Of a DNA stretch of 38,276 bases, positions 16,548 through 24,530 are shown in pieces (position 1 is the first letter of the stretch; each line of letters begins with the position of its first letter). The position numbers and the translations under genes are program-made. Origin of the DNA: JBBIMP01 sp037444305 (GTDB lineage Bacteria; Acidobacteriota; UBA6911); contig JBBIMP010000046.1 in assembly GCA_037444305.1 (NCBI GenBank), positions 1-38,276 of the forward strand, given 5' to 3'. Below the pieces are notes generated by a model. The model made no database searches and was not told the origin of the DNA. It saw nothing but the letters and a program-made list of their open reading frames with translations.

Positions 16548-18179
16548 TCAGCGTTTCGTTTTGGCGATGGCGGCCTCCAGAAACCGGACCCCCTCCTGGG
16601 AAGCATCGATGGATTTTCCCAGGGCCTCCCTGGCCTGGGCCGGATTGTGGAAGCCGTCGGAGTTCTCGGCCGTCCACCATTCCCAGAGCGTATGCGCTTC
16701 GTCATGGAAGCGGCGCGACTCCGCCAGCTCGGGTTCCGGCACACCCAGATCGCGTGCGCGCTGGAAGGTGTCGATGAACTGTCCCAGCCAGAACTCGGCC
16801 TTTTTCATCTTGCCCCGGGTGTAGTCCTGGATTGCGTCGATGCGGTATTCCGCGTCCGCCTCGGTCCAGCCCTCGTGACAGGAAAGACAGGTCTCGCGCG
16901 GCATGTACCGCGCGCTCTTCTGGCCATGCCAGGTAAAGGTCTTGCCGCCCTGCGTGACGCGCGGCATGTGGCAGTGCCGGCACTCCACCCCGGCCCGCTC
17001 GTGGCTGCTGCCCCAGAAGACTTCGGTTTCCGGGTGCTGTATCTTCGACAGCGACGCTCCGGTCACCGAGTGCTTGAAATCCTTGAAGTGGAACTGCGCC
17101 ATCTTCCGGTTGTAGTCGAACACGTTCACCCACTGGAAGATGTTCGTCCTGGGGTCCGCCTTTCCGATGGCGGCGCCGGTGCCGGGATCGTGCCCCGGAT
17201 TGCAGTTGTATTCCACGTGACACTGGGCGCACATGAGATTGGAGTCCTTGGTTTCCAGGATGCCGATGGCCCGGAAATCGCGGAACGTGATCTTCTTCAT
17301 GCCGGCCCGCGCGCTCTTCTCCCTGTCGTAGGGGTAAGTCCCCTCCCCGCGGTCGACTACCGCCTGGATCAACGCATCCCGCACCACCCTCGGCTGCGCG
17401 CCGTGCGGGTCGTGGCAGTGGATGCACCCGGCCGGCTGCTGGATGGCGCGGGCCATTTCGACCACATTCGAGGTTCGCGACCAGCGGGCCTCCGGCGCCG
17501 GATCGCCCAGGTACTTCCACGTGAGGATGTGGTCGCTCGATTTGCACGAGAGACAGGTCGGATTGGCGGCGGTGGCCGTCTGGGGCATGAAGGCCTTCTG
17601 CTGGCTCGATGACGGATCCGCATCCAAGAGCAGATCCCATGCCTTGCCCGGCTTCGCAATATCGATCCAGCTCCGCAGCTGAAAGCGGCCGCCGTAGGCG
17701 CGATCCACCAGGTAGTGGTCGATCAGCATGAAGGCATGGCTCCTCGGTTCCGCATGTTCCTTGGTGAAGCCGTGCGGCATCATCAGCTTGTCGAACATCG
17801 GGGAGCGGCTGGTCGTGGTCGATTTTTCCACGCGCGCCCTGGACTCGTAGTTGAAGTGGAGATAGGAATCGAGCTGTTCCTTGTGGCACGCGCCGCAGGT
17901 GTCGGGTTCCAGGCTGGTTGCCGGTTTGCGGCCGTAATCCTTCAGGTGGGCCTCCAGGTCCGAGTGACACGTCCCGCACCCCAGCTTGGCGTCGCGCGCG
18001 TGCCGGCCGGCCGAGTAAAGTTCGCCGACCTCGGAATGGCAGGCGAAGCATTTTTCCGGCTGAACGGCTGCCTGGGATTTCGCAAAGCTCCAGCCCATGG
18101 TCCCGAACACGCACAACGCGGCTGCGGCGCCAAAACCCAGAAACAGCAGGCCGGAATTCCCCACACTTGGAGCCTTCAT
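16548..18179 (-). CDS. Octaheme cytochrome c nitrite reductase (ONR/TvNiR type)
   Basis: A 543-residue periplasmic multiheme cytochrome. It has eight heme sites in the order of octaheme nitrite reductases: CXXCH at 44, 68 and 95, then CXXCK at 209-213 (lysine-ligated catalytic heme), then CXXCH at 252, 317, 400 and 431. The last five form an NrfA-like pentaheme core. Candidate active-site residues are R146 (RSHA), Y324 and H382 (QHPETE). Y324-N-C326 reproduces the Tyr-x-Cys pair that is covalently cross-linked in the Thioalkalivibrio enzyme. The expected reaction is six-electron reduction of nitrite (or hydroxylamine, sulfite) to ammonia. Residues 10-38 are a signal peptide or anchor. A strong AAGGAGGTGAAG site overlaps the rtcB stop, 11 bp upstream, so it is co-transcribed. 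No NrfH partner is visible. Confidence 0.92.
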   Translation of the reverse strand: MKAPSVGNSGLLFLGFGAAAALCVFGTMGWSFAKSQAAVQPEKCFACHSEVGELYSAGRHARDAKLGCGTCHSDLEAHLKDYGRKPATSLEPDTCGACHKEQLDSYLHFNYESRARVEKSTTTSRSPMFDKLMMPHGFTKEHAEPRSHAFMLIDHYLVDRAYGGRFQLRSWIDIAKPGKAWDLLLDADPSSSQQKAFMPQTATAANPTCLSCKSSDHILTWKYLGDPAPEARWSRTSNVVEMARAIQQPAGCIHCHDPHGAQPRVVRDALIQAVVDRGEGTYPYDREKSARAGMKKITFRDFRAIGILETKDSNLMCAQCHVEYNCNPGHDPGTGAAIGKADPRTNIFQWVNVFDYNRKMAQFHFKDFKHSVTGASLSKIQHPETEVFWGSSHERAGVECRHCHMPRVTQGGKTFTWHGQKSARYMPRETCLSCHEGWTEADAEYRIDAIQDYTRGKMKKAEFWLGQFIDTFQRARDLGVPEPELAESRRFHDEAHTLWEWWTAENSDGFHNPAQAREALGKSIDASQEGVRFLEAAIAKTKR

Positions 18180-18190
18180 TCTTCACCTCC

Positions 18191-19627
18191 TTAGCCTTTG
18201 ATTACGCCCACCGGCCTCAATCGCGCCACCTTCCGGCTGATGCCCGCCTGAACGATGGCATCCACGACCGAGTGAATGTCCTTGTAAGCGTCGGGCATTT
18301 CCTCGGCAACCGTCCGGCGGCCCGCGGCCATCAGGGTCACCCCGAGATTGCTCATCTCGCGGAACAGGTCCCTGCCCCGTCCCTGCTTCAGTGCCTGCGT
18401 CCGGCTTTTCACCCTCCCGGCGCCATGGCAGCTGCTGCCGAACGTTTCCTCCATGGCCCGCTCCGTGCCCACCAATACATAGGATCCGGTTCCCATGTCC
18501 CCGGGAATGAGCACCGGCTGCCCGACAGCCCGGTAAGCGGCTGGAATGGCCGGTGACCCGGAGGGGAAGGCGCGCGTGGCGCCCTTGCGGTGCACGCAGA
18601 GCGTCTGTTCCCTCCCCTCCACGGCGTGCCTTTCGAACTTGGCAATGTTGTGGCACACGTCGTACACCAGGCGGAAGGCGAGCTCCCGCGGCGTGGTCCC
18701 GAGAACCTCCAGCAGGCATTCCTCGGCGAGCGCCATGATCACCTGCCGGTTGGCCCACGCATAGTTTGCGGCGCAGGCCATGGCCGCCAGGTAATCCCGG
18801 CCTTCGCGGGATTGGACGGGGGCGCAGGCCAGCTGGCGGTCCGGGACCTGGATGCCGTGCGCCCGCATGGCTTTTCCCATCACGCCCAGGTAATCGTCGC
18901 ACACCTGGTAGCCGAAGCCGCGCGACCCGGAGTGGATGAAAACGGCGAGTTGCCCCTCGTGCAGGCCAAAGATCCCGGCCACGTCGGGCTCGTAGACCTC
19001 CTCGACAACATCCAGTTCCAGGAAGTGGTTCCCGCTCCCGAGCGTGCCGATCTGCGTGGCGCCCCGCTCGAGCGCCCTGTCGCTCACGGCCCCGGGATCG
19101 GCGCTGTCGAGAACGCCATTTTCCTCTGTGAACTCGAGGTCCGCCGCCTTGCCATATCCATGCTCTACGGCCCAGCGCGAGCCCGCTTCCAGCAGGCGGC
19201 GTTCCTCCGCGCGGGACAATCGCTTCACTGCGCCGGAGGAGCCGACACCGGCGGGAATCCTCTGGTAGAGGCTCGTGACAATGTCGGGGATCTTCCGTTC
19301 GATTTCCTTGCAGACCAGACCGGTCGCAACCAGGCGCACCCCTCAATTGATGTCGTAACCTACACCTCCGGGCGAAATGACGCCGTCGGAGGGGCGCGTG
19401 GCCGCCACGCCGCCGATGGGAAAACCGTACCCCCAGTGGATGTCGGGCATGGCAATCGAGTATTTCACGATCCCGGGAAGGTGAGCCACGTTGCGCACCT
19501 GCTGAAGGCTCTCATCGCTCTTGGGATCTGCCAGAAGGTCCCGCGTGGCATAGACCCTGCCCGGCACCCGCATCTCCCCGGTCTGGGGAATCTCCCAGAG
19601 ATAGTCGTGAATCCGGTTCATTTCCAT
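18191..19627 (-). CDS. rtcB: RNA-splicing ligase RtcB, probable selenoprotein (UGA at the active-site Cys)
   Basis: RtcB joins RNA 2',3'-cyclic phosphate and 5'-OH ends using GTP and Mn2+. Read through one in-frame TGA (19345-19343), the gene encodes 478 residues, the normal length. The TGA is codon 95 in GGVGYDIN-U-GVRLV, exactly where the family has an invariant metal-binding Cys (Cys98 in Pyrococcus horikoshii). All other active-site residues are present: D92, H201 (GNHFLE), H232 (FIHSGSRG), H326 (VCHNIAK) and the guanylylated H401 (CHGAGR). A SECIS-like hairpin lies at 19329-19308. Start 19627 has GGAGG five bases upstream; 19621 is an alternative. Without Sec insertion only a useless 94-residue peptide results; restart at GTG 19339 would lack the N-terminal metal ligands. 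Co-directional with archease and mntP upstream and the octaheme reductase downstream. Confidence 0.88.
19308..19329 (-). promoter_or_regulatory. Candidate bacterial SECIS hairpin inside rtcB
   Basis: In the mRNA, starting 14 nt after the UGA, UUGC and GACC pair with GGUC and GCAA (8 bp with one bulged U on the 3' side), closing the five-base apical loop GGUCU at +22 to +26. The known E. coli fdhF SECIS has the same GGUCU loop sequence, a bulged U in its stem (on the 5' side there), and a similar distance from its UGA. Bacterial SECIS rules ask for a G at the start of the loop, about 16-37 nt from the UGA; both hold here. Confidence 0.75.
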
Positions 19628-19694
19628 GATCCCCTCCATCCGGCAAGGCCGGCGCAACTTGCCCCGCTCTGCCGCTGTCCGTCGCTTCGAGGGA

Positions 19695-20117
19695 CTATAT
19701 GTCGAGTATAAAACTGGCTTCCCAACCCCGGTCTTTCTGCGTGACCGAGAGCTGGTGATAGGTTACCGCTTTGACTTCCTGATAGGAACCGTAATCGGCC
19801 TCGTCCCAAACGGCGAGGATGATTTCGGCGGAGAGGCAACGATCCGAGCAACGCATGTCTTCGGCGCGCAGGAAATACCCGTGTCGGGCATGGAAGAGAA
19901 AGAGCAACTCCTGCAGCCAGCGCACCAGGAGTTCCTCGACGCCGTCTCCCGCCACCTCCGCGGCAATCCGCAGCTCGGCCGCCCGCCGCGGCGGTGGGCC
20001 AATCCACGCCATCAATGCCCTGCCGGCCGTTTCGTAAAGGGAGGCCAGGGAGGGGGCGCCCGCGCGAATGCCCACGTCCGCGACATGGTCAAACTGCTCG
20101 AACCAGGATTCACCCAT
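19695..20117 (-). CDS. Archease, activator of RtcB
   Basis: A 140-residue archease, a chaperone-like cofactor that speeds RtcB guanylylation and broadens its nucleotide use. The family pattern is seen in the N-terminal EQFDHVADVGIRA (with the conserved acidic residues), ELLVRWLQELLFLF in the middle and the C-terminal VKAVTYHQLSV. The ATG has a GAGGAGG ribosome site. It lies directly upstream of rtcB (67 bp) and 11 bp after mntP, the classical archease-rtcB pairing, which supports rtcB being a working gene. Confidence 0.94.
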   Translation of the reverse strand: MGESWFEQFDHVADVGIRAGAPSLASLYETAGRALMAWIGPPPRRAAELRIAAEVAGDGVEELLVRWLQELLFLFHARHGYFLRAEDMRCSDRCLSAEIILAVWDEADYGSYQEVKAVTYHQLSVTQKDRGWEASFILDI

Positions 20118-20128
20118 TGCCGGCCTCC

Positions 20129-20701
20129 TCACCCAAAGACCCCGTGATCGCGCAGAATGTCGAAGGCTATCGCGATCAGAACCATTCCGCCGATGATCTC
20201 GGCGGACCGCCGCAGCCAGGCACCCTTCCCGAGGATCCGTCCCAGCTGCATTCCCGCCGCGGTAAAACCGCCTGCAACCAGGCCGATGACCAGCGCCGGC
20301 CACCAGACGGACACTTCCAGCATGGAGAGGCTGAACCCCACTGCGAAGGCATCTATGCTCGTGGCGAAAGATAGAAGTATGAGAGTCCTGCCCCGCGTCG
20401 GATCCGAATTGATGGGAGCCTCATGGGACCCGCGGGCCGCCTCGCCCAGCATCTTCCCCCCGACAAAGACAAGAAGCGAAAAGGCGATCCAGTGATCGAT
20501 CTGCGCAATCATCCCGTGGATTCCTGCCCCGGCGGTCCATCCAGCGATCGGCATCACCGCCTGGAACAAGCCGAAGTGCCACGCGAGCCGAAAAGTCTGC
20601 CGCCCGTCCACCCGCCGCAGCCGGATGCCGGAAGCCACAGCCACCGCGAAAGCATCCATTGCCAGAGCCACCGCAGTCGCAAAAATTGCCAGAGTGCTCA
20701 T
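20129..20701 (-). CDS. mntP: Manganese efflux pump MntP
   Basis: A 190-residue inner-membrane protein of the MntP/YebN family, with six predicted helices in two pseudo-repeats. The conserved aspartates are in ALAMDAFAVAVASG (helix 1) and ATSIDAFAVGFSLS (helix 4), and GGKMLGEA follows the third helix. It exports Mn2+. It is the first gene of the mntP-archease-rtcB block; RtcB is Mn-dependent, so the pairing may be meaningful. No yybP-ykoY manganese riboswitch could be recognised in the 175-bp leader. Confidence 0.93.
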   Translation of the reverse strand: MSTLAIFATAVALAMDAFAVAVASGIRLRRVDGRQTFRLAWHFGLFQAVMPIAGWTAGAGIHGMIAQIDHWIAFSLLVFVGGKMLGEAARGSHEAPINSDPTRGRTLILLSFATSIDAFAVGFSLSMLEVSVWWPALVIGLVAGGFTAAGMQLGRILGKGAWLRRSAEIIGGMVLIAIAFDILRDHGVFG

Positions 20702-20876
20702 TGTGCGCGTTCCACGGCCAGGTCAACCGCCGATAAATCCACGGAAAGCGATCCTCTCATTGAGTGCTCCCGCCGTCAAGGAGCGCAACGATTACCGGGT
20801 AGAAGATCTTTGCTCTTGGTGCGGGATCGGGGATCTTGTTAATTTAATTGGCTGGATCCGCGCGGCAGGAGTCTGA

Positions 20877-23126
20877 ATGGTTTTCGGAACGGACGCTTCG
20901 GGAGGCAACTCGAGCGGGTTTTGGCTGATCTGTGCAGCCGTCTGCCTGCTCCTCCTCCGCCCGGCCACGCTTCTCGGCCAGGAGGATCCCCAAGCTCAAC
21001 CGCCCGACCGAGTGCGCACCGAGATCCTCTATCGCGACGGCAAGGTGGTCCTCCTTTCGGAAACCCAGGAGCGCCTGACCAGGTCCCGCTACCGCGCCAG
21101 CGGAAGGGTAGAGCTCAGCTTCCAGGACATCGTCATCACCTGCGACCTCGCCGAATACGACGAGGAGACCCGGGAGGGTTTTGCCGAGGGAACCGTCCGG
21201 TTCAGCCAGGGGAATCAGTGGCTCGTCAGTTCCCGTGCGGAGTTCAACTTCGCCGACCAGACAGCCGCCTTCCACGACGCCACCGGGTTCACCGACCAGG
21301 AGTTCATGGTCCAGGGCGAACTCCTGCGCAAGACGGGACCCGACACCTACGCGCTCACCAAGGGCACCATCACAGCCTGCAACGAAAAAAACCCGAAGTG
21401 GGCTTTCGGCATGGGCGCCGCCACGGTCAACGTGGACCGCACCGCGCGTCTCAAGAGCGTGGTCTTCAAGATCAAGGGGATTCCGGTTCTGTACACTCCC
21501 TACCTGGTGATCCCGATGGAGCAAAAACGGCGGAGCAGCGGGCTCCTCCCCTTCCACTCCGGGGATTCCACCTCCAAGGGACGGATGTTCAGCCAGGGGT
21601 ATTTTCAGACGCTGGGGGAAAGCGCCGACCTGACGCTCTACGGGGACTATTTCACCCTGCGCGGACTGGCCATGGGCGGCATATTCCGCGCCCGCCCCAA
21701 CACTCAGTCACGCCTTTATCTGCAGGCCTACGGCATCCAGGACCGGCTGAACCAGGGGGGAGCGCAGCTGGCCGTGGATGGCGAGACCCGGCTGCCGCAA
21801 GGCTTCCGCGCCGTGGCCAGCGTCAACATCACGACGAATTTCAGGTTCCGCCAGGCCTTCTCGGACAGCTTCCGCTCGGCGACGATTCCCGAGGAACGCT
21901 CCGTACTGTTCCTGACGCGCAACGAGGGGAGCTATTCGACCAACATCTACTTCCAGCGGGACGAGGCGCTGTTCCCCGGACGCTCGCTCGTGATCCGGAA
22001 ATCCCCCGCCATAGATTTTTCCTCGCTGGGAGCGCCGCTCGGAAACTCTCCCTTCATCTTCAGCTTCACGGCCGCCGCCGAAGGGCTGTCGCGCACCGAC
22101 AGCCAGATCGAAACCCCGCGGATGATGCAGCGCCTGGATTTTCACCCGCGCCTCGCGTTCCGCCTCCCGTCCATCGCCGGGTTTTCGCTGTTCCCGTCCG
22201 CCGGATTCCGGACGACCTACTACAGCGCCCGGCTTTCCCCCGACGAGAATCCCGTGGTGCTATCCAGCAGCCTTCGCCGGGAGTATTTCGACTTCGAAGT
22301 GGACGTCAGGCCTCCCACGCTGGAAAAGGACTACCAGTCGAAAATCCTCGGCAAGTTCCGCCATGTGGTGGAGCCCTATGCCGTCTTCCGCAGAATCGAC
22401 GGGATCTCGAACCTGAGGGAAACGATACGATTCGACGCCGGCGACGCGATCGCCGAGACCACGGAAATCGAATACGGCATTTTCAACCGCATTTTCCGAA
22501 CCCGGGAAACCAGCTCGGGGTCGCACCGAAGGTTCGAGTTCCTCTCCCTCGGCATCATGCAGAAGTATTTTTTCGATCCGGACTTCGGGGGCGCCTTCCG
22601 GAACGGGGAATTGAACAGCTTTTACCCGCTGAACACGCTGACGGGTCTCTCCCGGACGGGGATTCAGCGCATGCTGGCGCCCGCGAGCGCGGTCCTGCGA
22701 CTCTCGCCGGCCGAGACTATCTCCTACGACATCCGCGCCGATTACGATCCCAAGCTGCGCCGCCTGAGGGACACGAGCGTGTCCGCGCACTGGTATCAGG
22801 ACGGGATCGCAATTTCGGGCACGTACTTCAAATCCCATGCGCTCGAACCCGGGACCCTCGAGAGCCATCACGTGCAGGGCCAGGCCGGATTCGGTTCCGT
22901 CAACCGCGGATTGTCCGGCAGTGTGACCTTCAGCTACAACATCCGCACGTCCAACCTGCTCAACAGCCACTCGCGGTTGAACTATGCCTGGGATTGCTGC
23001 GGCGTTTCGCTGCAGTTCCAGCAGTTCGACCTGGGACTGAGGACGGAGAGCCGCCTCAGCTTCTCTTTCAGCCTGAAAGGGATCGGGAGCTTCGGCACCA
23101 TCAAGCGCCCGGAAAGCCTCTTCTGA
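20877..23126 (+). CDS. lptD: LPS-assembly protein LptD
   Basis: A 749-residue outer-membrane protein that inserts lipopolysaccharide into the outer leaflet with LptE. It has a signal sequence (about 1-34), an OstA/LptA-like N-terminal domain (about 45-190, ILYRDGKVVLLSETQERLTR and AEYDEETREGFAEGTVRFSQ) and a large beta-barrel, with the diagnostic PYLVIPMEQKRRSSGLLPF at the junction. Cysteines at C168 (TACNEKNPKW) and the adjacent pair C707-C708 (YAWDCCGVSLQF) match the disulfide pattern of LptD. The ATG has an AGGAG site. Its presence shows a diderm with LPS or a related glycolipid. It is divergent from mntP. Confidence 0.93.
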   Translation: MVFGTDASGGNSSGFWLICAAVCLLLLRPATLLGQEDPQAQPPDRVRTEILYRDGKVVLLSETQERLTRSRYRASGRVELSFQDIVITCDLAEYDEETREGFAEGTVRFSQGNQWLVSSRAEFNFADQTAAFHDATGFTDQEFMVQGELLRKTGPDTYALTKGTITACNEKNPKWAFGMGAATVNVDRTARLKSVVFKIKGIPVLYTPYLVIPMEQKRRSSGLLPFHSGDSTSKGRMFSQGYFQTLGESADLTLYGDYFTLRGLAMGGIFRARPNTQSRLYLQAYGIQDRLNQGGAQLAVDGETRLPQGFRAVASVNITTNFRFRQAFSDSFRSATIPEERSVLFLTRNEGSYSTNIYFQRDEALFPGRSLVIRKSPAIDFSSLGAPLGNSPFIFSFTAAAEGLSRTDSQIETPRMMQRLDFHPRLAFRLPSIAGFSLFPSAGFRTTYYSARLSPDENPVVLSSSLRREYFDFEVDVRPPTLEKDYQSKILGKFRHVVEPYAVFRRIDGISNLRETIRFDAGDAIAETTEIEYGIFNRIFRTRETSSGSHRRFEFLSLGIMQKYFFDPDFGGAFRNGELNSFYPLNTLTGLSRTGIQRMLAPASAVLRLSPAETISYDIRADYDPKLRRLRDTSVSAHWYQDGIAISGTYFKSHALEPGTLESHHVQGQAGFGSVNRGLSGSVTFSYNIRTSNLLNSHSRLNYAWDCCGVSLQFQQFDLGLRTESRLSFSFSLKGIGSFGTIKRPESLF

Positions 23127-23235
23127 TGCTGTGGGGAAATTCCCGTGGACACCTGATCCAGATACCCGGTGAGCTTGCTGAAACGCCGGATCACAGGCCG
23201 GCCATTGCAGCCAACGCGCTGCCGCGAGATTCGAA

Positions 23236-23264
23236 TTGCCAACCATACCGTTCGGGCTTAGGAT
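23236..23264 (+). promoter_or_regulatory. Candidate sigma-70 promoter for the folK operon
   Basis: TTGCCA (23236-23241) and TAGGAT (23259-23264) are separated by 17 bp and end about 20 bp before the folK start. It lies in the 159-bp gap after lptD. Motif-based only. Confidence 0.45.
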
Positions 23265-23285
23265 CGTGTTCAGAGGAGCGCGCAG

Positions 23286-23801
23286 ATGAAACCCGGGCAC
23301 ACGGCAAGCCCAATCGCCTACCTCTCCGCCGGTTCGAACCTCGGCGACCGCAGGTCGAACCTGGAGAGGGCAGCCGCTGCCCTGGCCGCAACCTGCGTCG
23401 TGCGTCGCGTCTCCTCGTGTTTCAGCACAGAGCCCGTGGGCTACACGAACCAGCCTTGGTTTTTGAATGTCGCCCTGGAACTGGAAACCGCCCTCGAGCC
23501 GATGGGGTTGCTGGACCTCTGCCTGGAGATCGAGTCATCGCTCGGCAGGGAGCGCCCGTTTCCGGAGGCCCCGCGCACGCTCGACCTGGACATTCTCCTG
23601 GTTGGCGACCTGATTATCGACGAGCCCAGGCTCCGGATCCCGCACCCCCGGATGGCGGAGCGGAAGTTCGTTCTGGTGCCGATGGTGGAGATCGCACCGG
23701 ACGCCGTCCACCCGGTGCTGCACAAGACCATGCGCGAGCTGCTCGATCACTGCACCGACAGGTCCACGGTTCTGCCCTACTCGCCCGGAGAGCCGGCCTG
23801 A
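23286..23801 (+). CDS. folK: Dihydropterin pyrophosphokinase FolK
   Basis: A 171-residue HPPK that pyrophosphorylates 6-hydroxymethyl-dihydropterin in folate synthesis. Family motifs are YLSAGSNLGDRRSNL near the N-terminus, the substrate loop STEPVGYTNQPWFLN, and the metal/ATP motif RTLDLDILLVGD followed by IPHPRMAERKFVLVPM. The first gene of a cofactor operon; its TGA overlaps the ATG of the nucleoside kinase by one base (TGATG). Confidence 0.95.
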   Translation: MKPGHTASPIAYLSAGSNLGDRRSNLERAAAALAATCVVRRVSSCFSTEPVGYTNQPWFLNVALELETALEPMGLLDLCLEIESSLGRERPFPEAPRTLDLDILLVGDLIIDEPRLRIPHPRMAERKFVLVPMVEIAPDAVHPVLHKTMRELLDHCTDRSTVLPYSPGEPA

Positions 23802-24436
23802 TGCCATCCTATATCGCCGTCGAGGGTCCCATCGGCGTCGGCAAGACGACGCTGACGCAACTCCTGCAGGAAAAGCTGAGCGCCCGGGTGTGCATGGATG
23901 TTTTCGACAACCCGTTCCTGCCGGACTTTTACCGCGACCGGCCCCAGGCTGCATTCCGGGCGCAGATGTACTTCCTGATTTCACGCTTCCGGCAGCAACT
24001 GGAGCTCGCCGAGAGCCTGCGCGGCAAGGGACTGCTCGTCTGCGACTACCTCTTTGCCCGGGACAAGATTTTCGCCTACCTGAACCTCGACGACCAGGAA
24101 CTGCTCATCTACGACAGGTATTTCGAGACATTCAGCAGCCTGGTCCCCAGCCCCGGCCTCGTCGTCTACCTCAAGGCGCCCAAGGAAGTGCTGCTCGAGA
24201 GGGTCAAGCGCCGCAACGTGGATTTCGAGGCCAGAATTGCCGAGAGCTATCTCGAGGCGCTCATCGAGGCCTACGACCACTTTTTCTTTGGGTACAAGGA
24301 CACGCCGCTGCTCATCGTCAACACGGCGGAGATCGATTTCGTGGAGAGCGAAGAGGATTTGCAGGGGCTTCTGCAGCGGATCACGGGCAGAAGCGTTCGC
24401 GGAACCCAGTACTATCATCCGGTCCGGCGGAAATAG
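23801..24436 (+). CDS. Deoxynucleoside kinase
   Basis: A 211-residue kinase of the dCK/dGK/dNK family, phosphorylating deoxynucleosides for salvage. The P-loop is EGPIGVGKTTL (residues 8-18). The nucleoside-site segment CDYLFARDKIFAYLNL takes the place of the ERS motif, as in bacterial purine deoxynucleoside kinases. The LID-type arginines are in LERVKRRNVDFEARI. Substrate preference cannot be read directly. It is translationally coupled to folK; a folK-dNK-panC order is a pattern I associate with Acidobacteriota-like genomes. Confidence 0.9.
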   Translation: MPSYIAVEGPIGVGKTTLTQLLQEKLSARVCMDVFDNPFLPDFYRDRPQAAFRAQMYFLISRFRQQLELAESLRGKGLLVCDYLFARDKIFAYLNLDDQELLIYDRYFETFSSLVPSPGLVVYLKAPKEVLLERVKRRNVDFEARIAESYLEALIEAYDHFFFGYKDTPLLIVNTAEIDFVESEEDLQGLLQRITGRSVRGTQYYHPVRRK

Positions 24437-24530
24437 CCGGTTGCGCGCGGCGCGGCCAAGGTCACGGGCAGGCTGCGCGGCTGAAATCATTCGTTTGCTT
24501 GCGGATGGATTTCCGCTATCATTCGGCCTC

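Noticed and set aside
18191..19657. rtcB as two separate genes or a simple pseudogene
   Set aside because: The two frames are identical and contiguous, the only interruption is UGA at the catalytic Cys, and every other active-site residue and the operon context are intact. A restart at GTG 19339 would lack essential N-terminal ligands.
20702..20876. yybP-ykoY manganese riboswitch before mntP
   Set aside because: The conserved GGGGAGUA-type and partner motifs were not seen in the leader on the minus strand.
20921..24436. A very long open frame that reads across lptD and folK into the deoxynucleoside kinase
   Set aside because: Only the last 211 codons match a protein family; the rest is the out-of-frame, Pro/Arg-rich shadow of lptD in GC-rich DNA. 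The kinase has its own coupled ATG at 23801.
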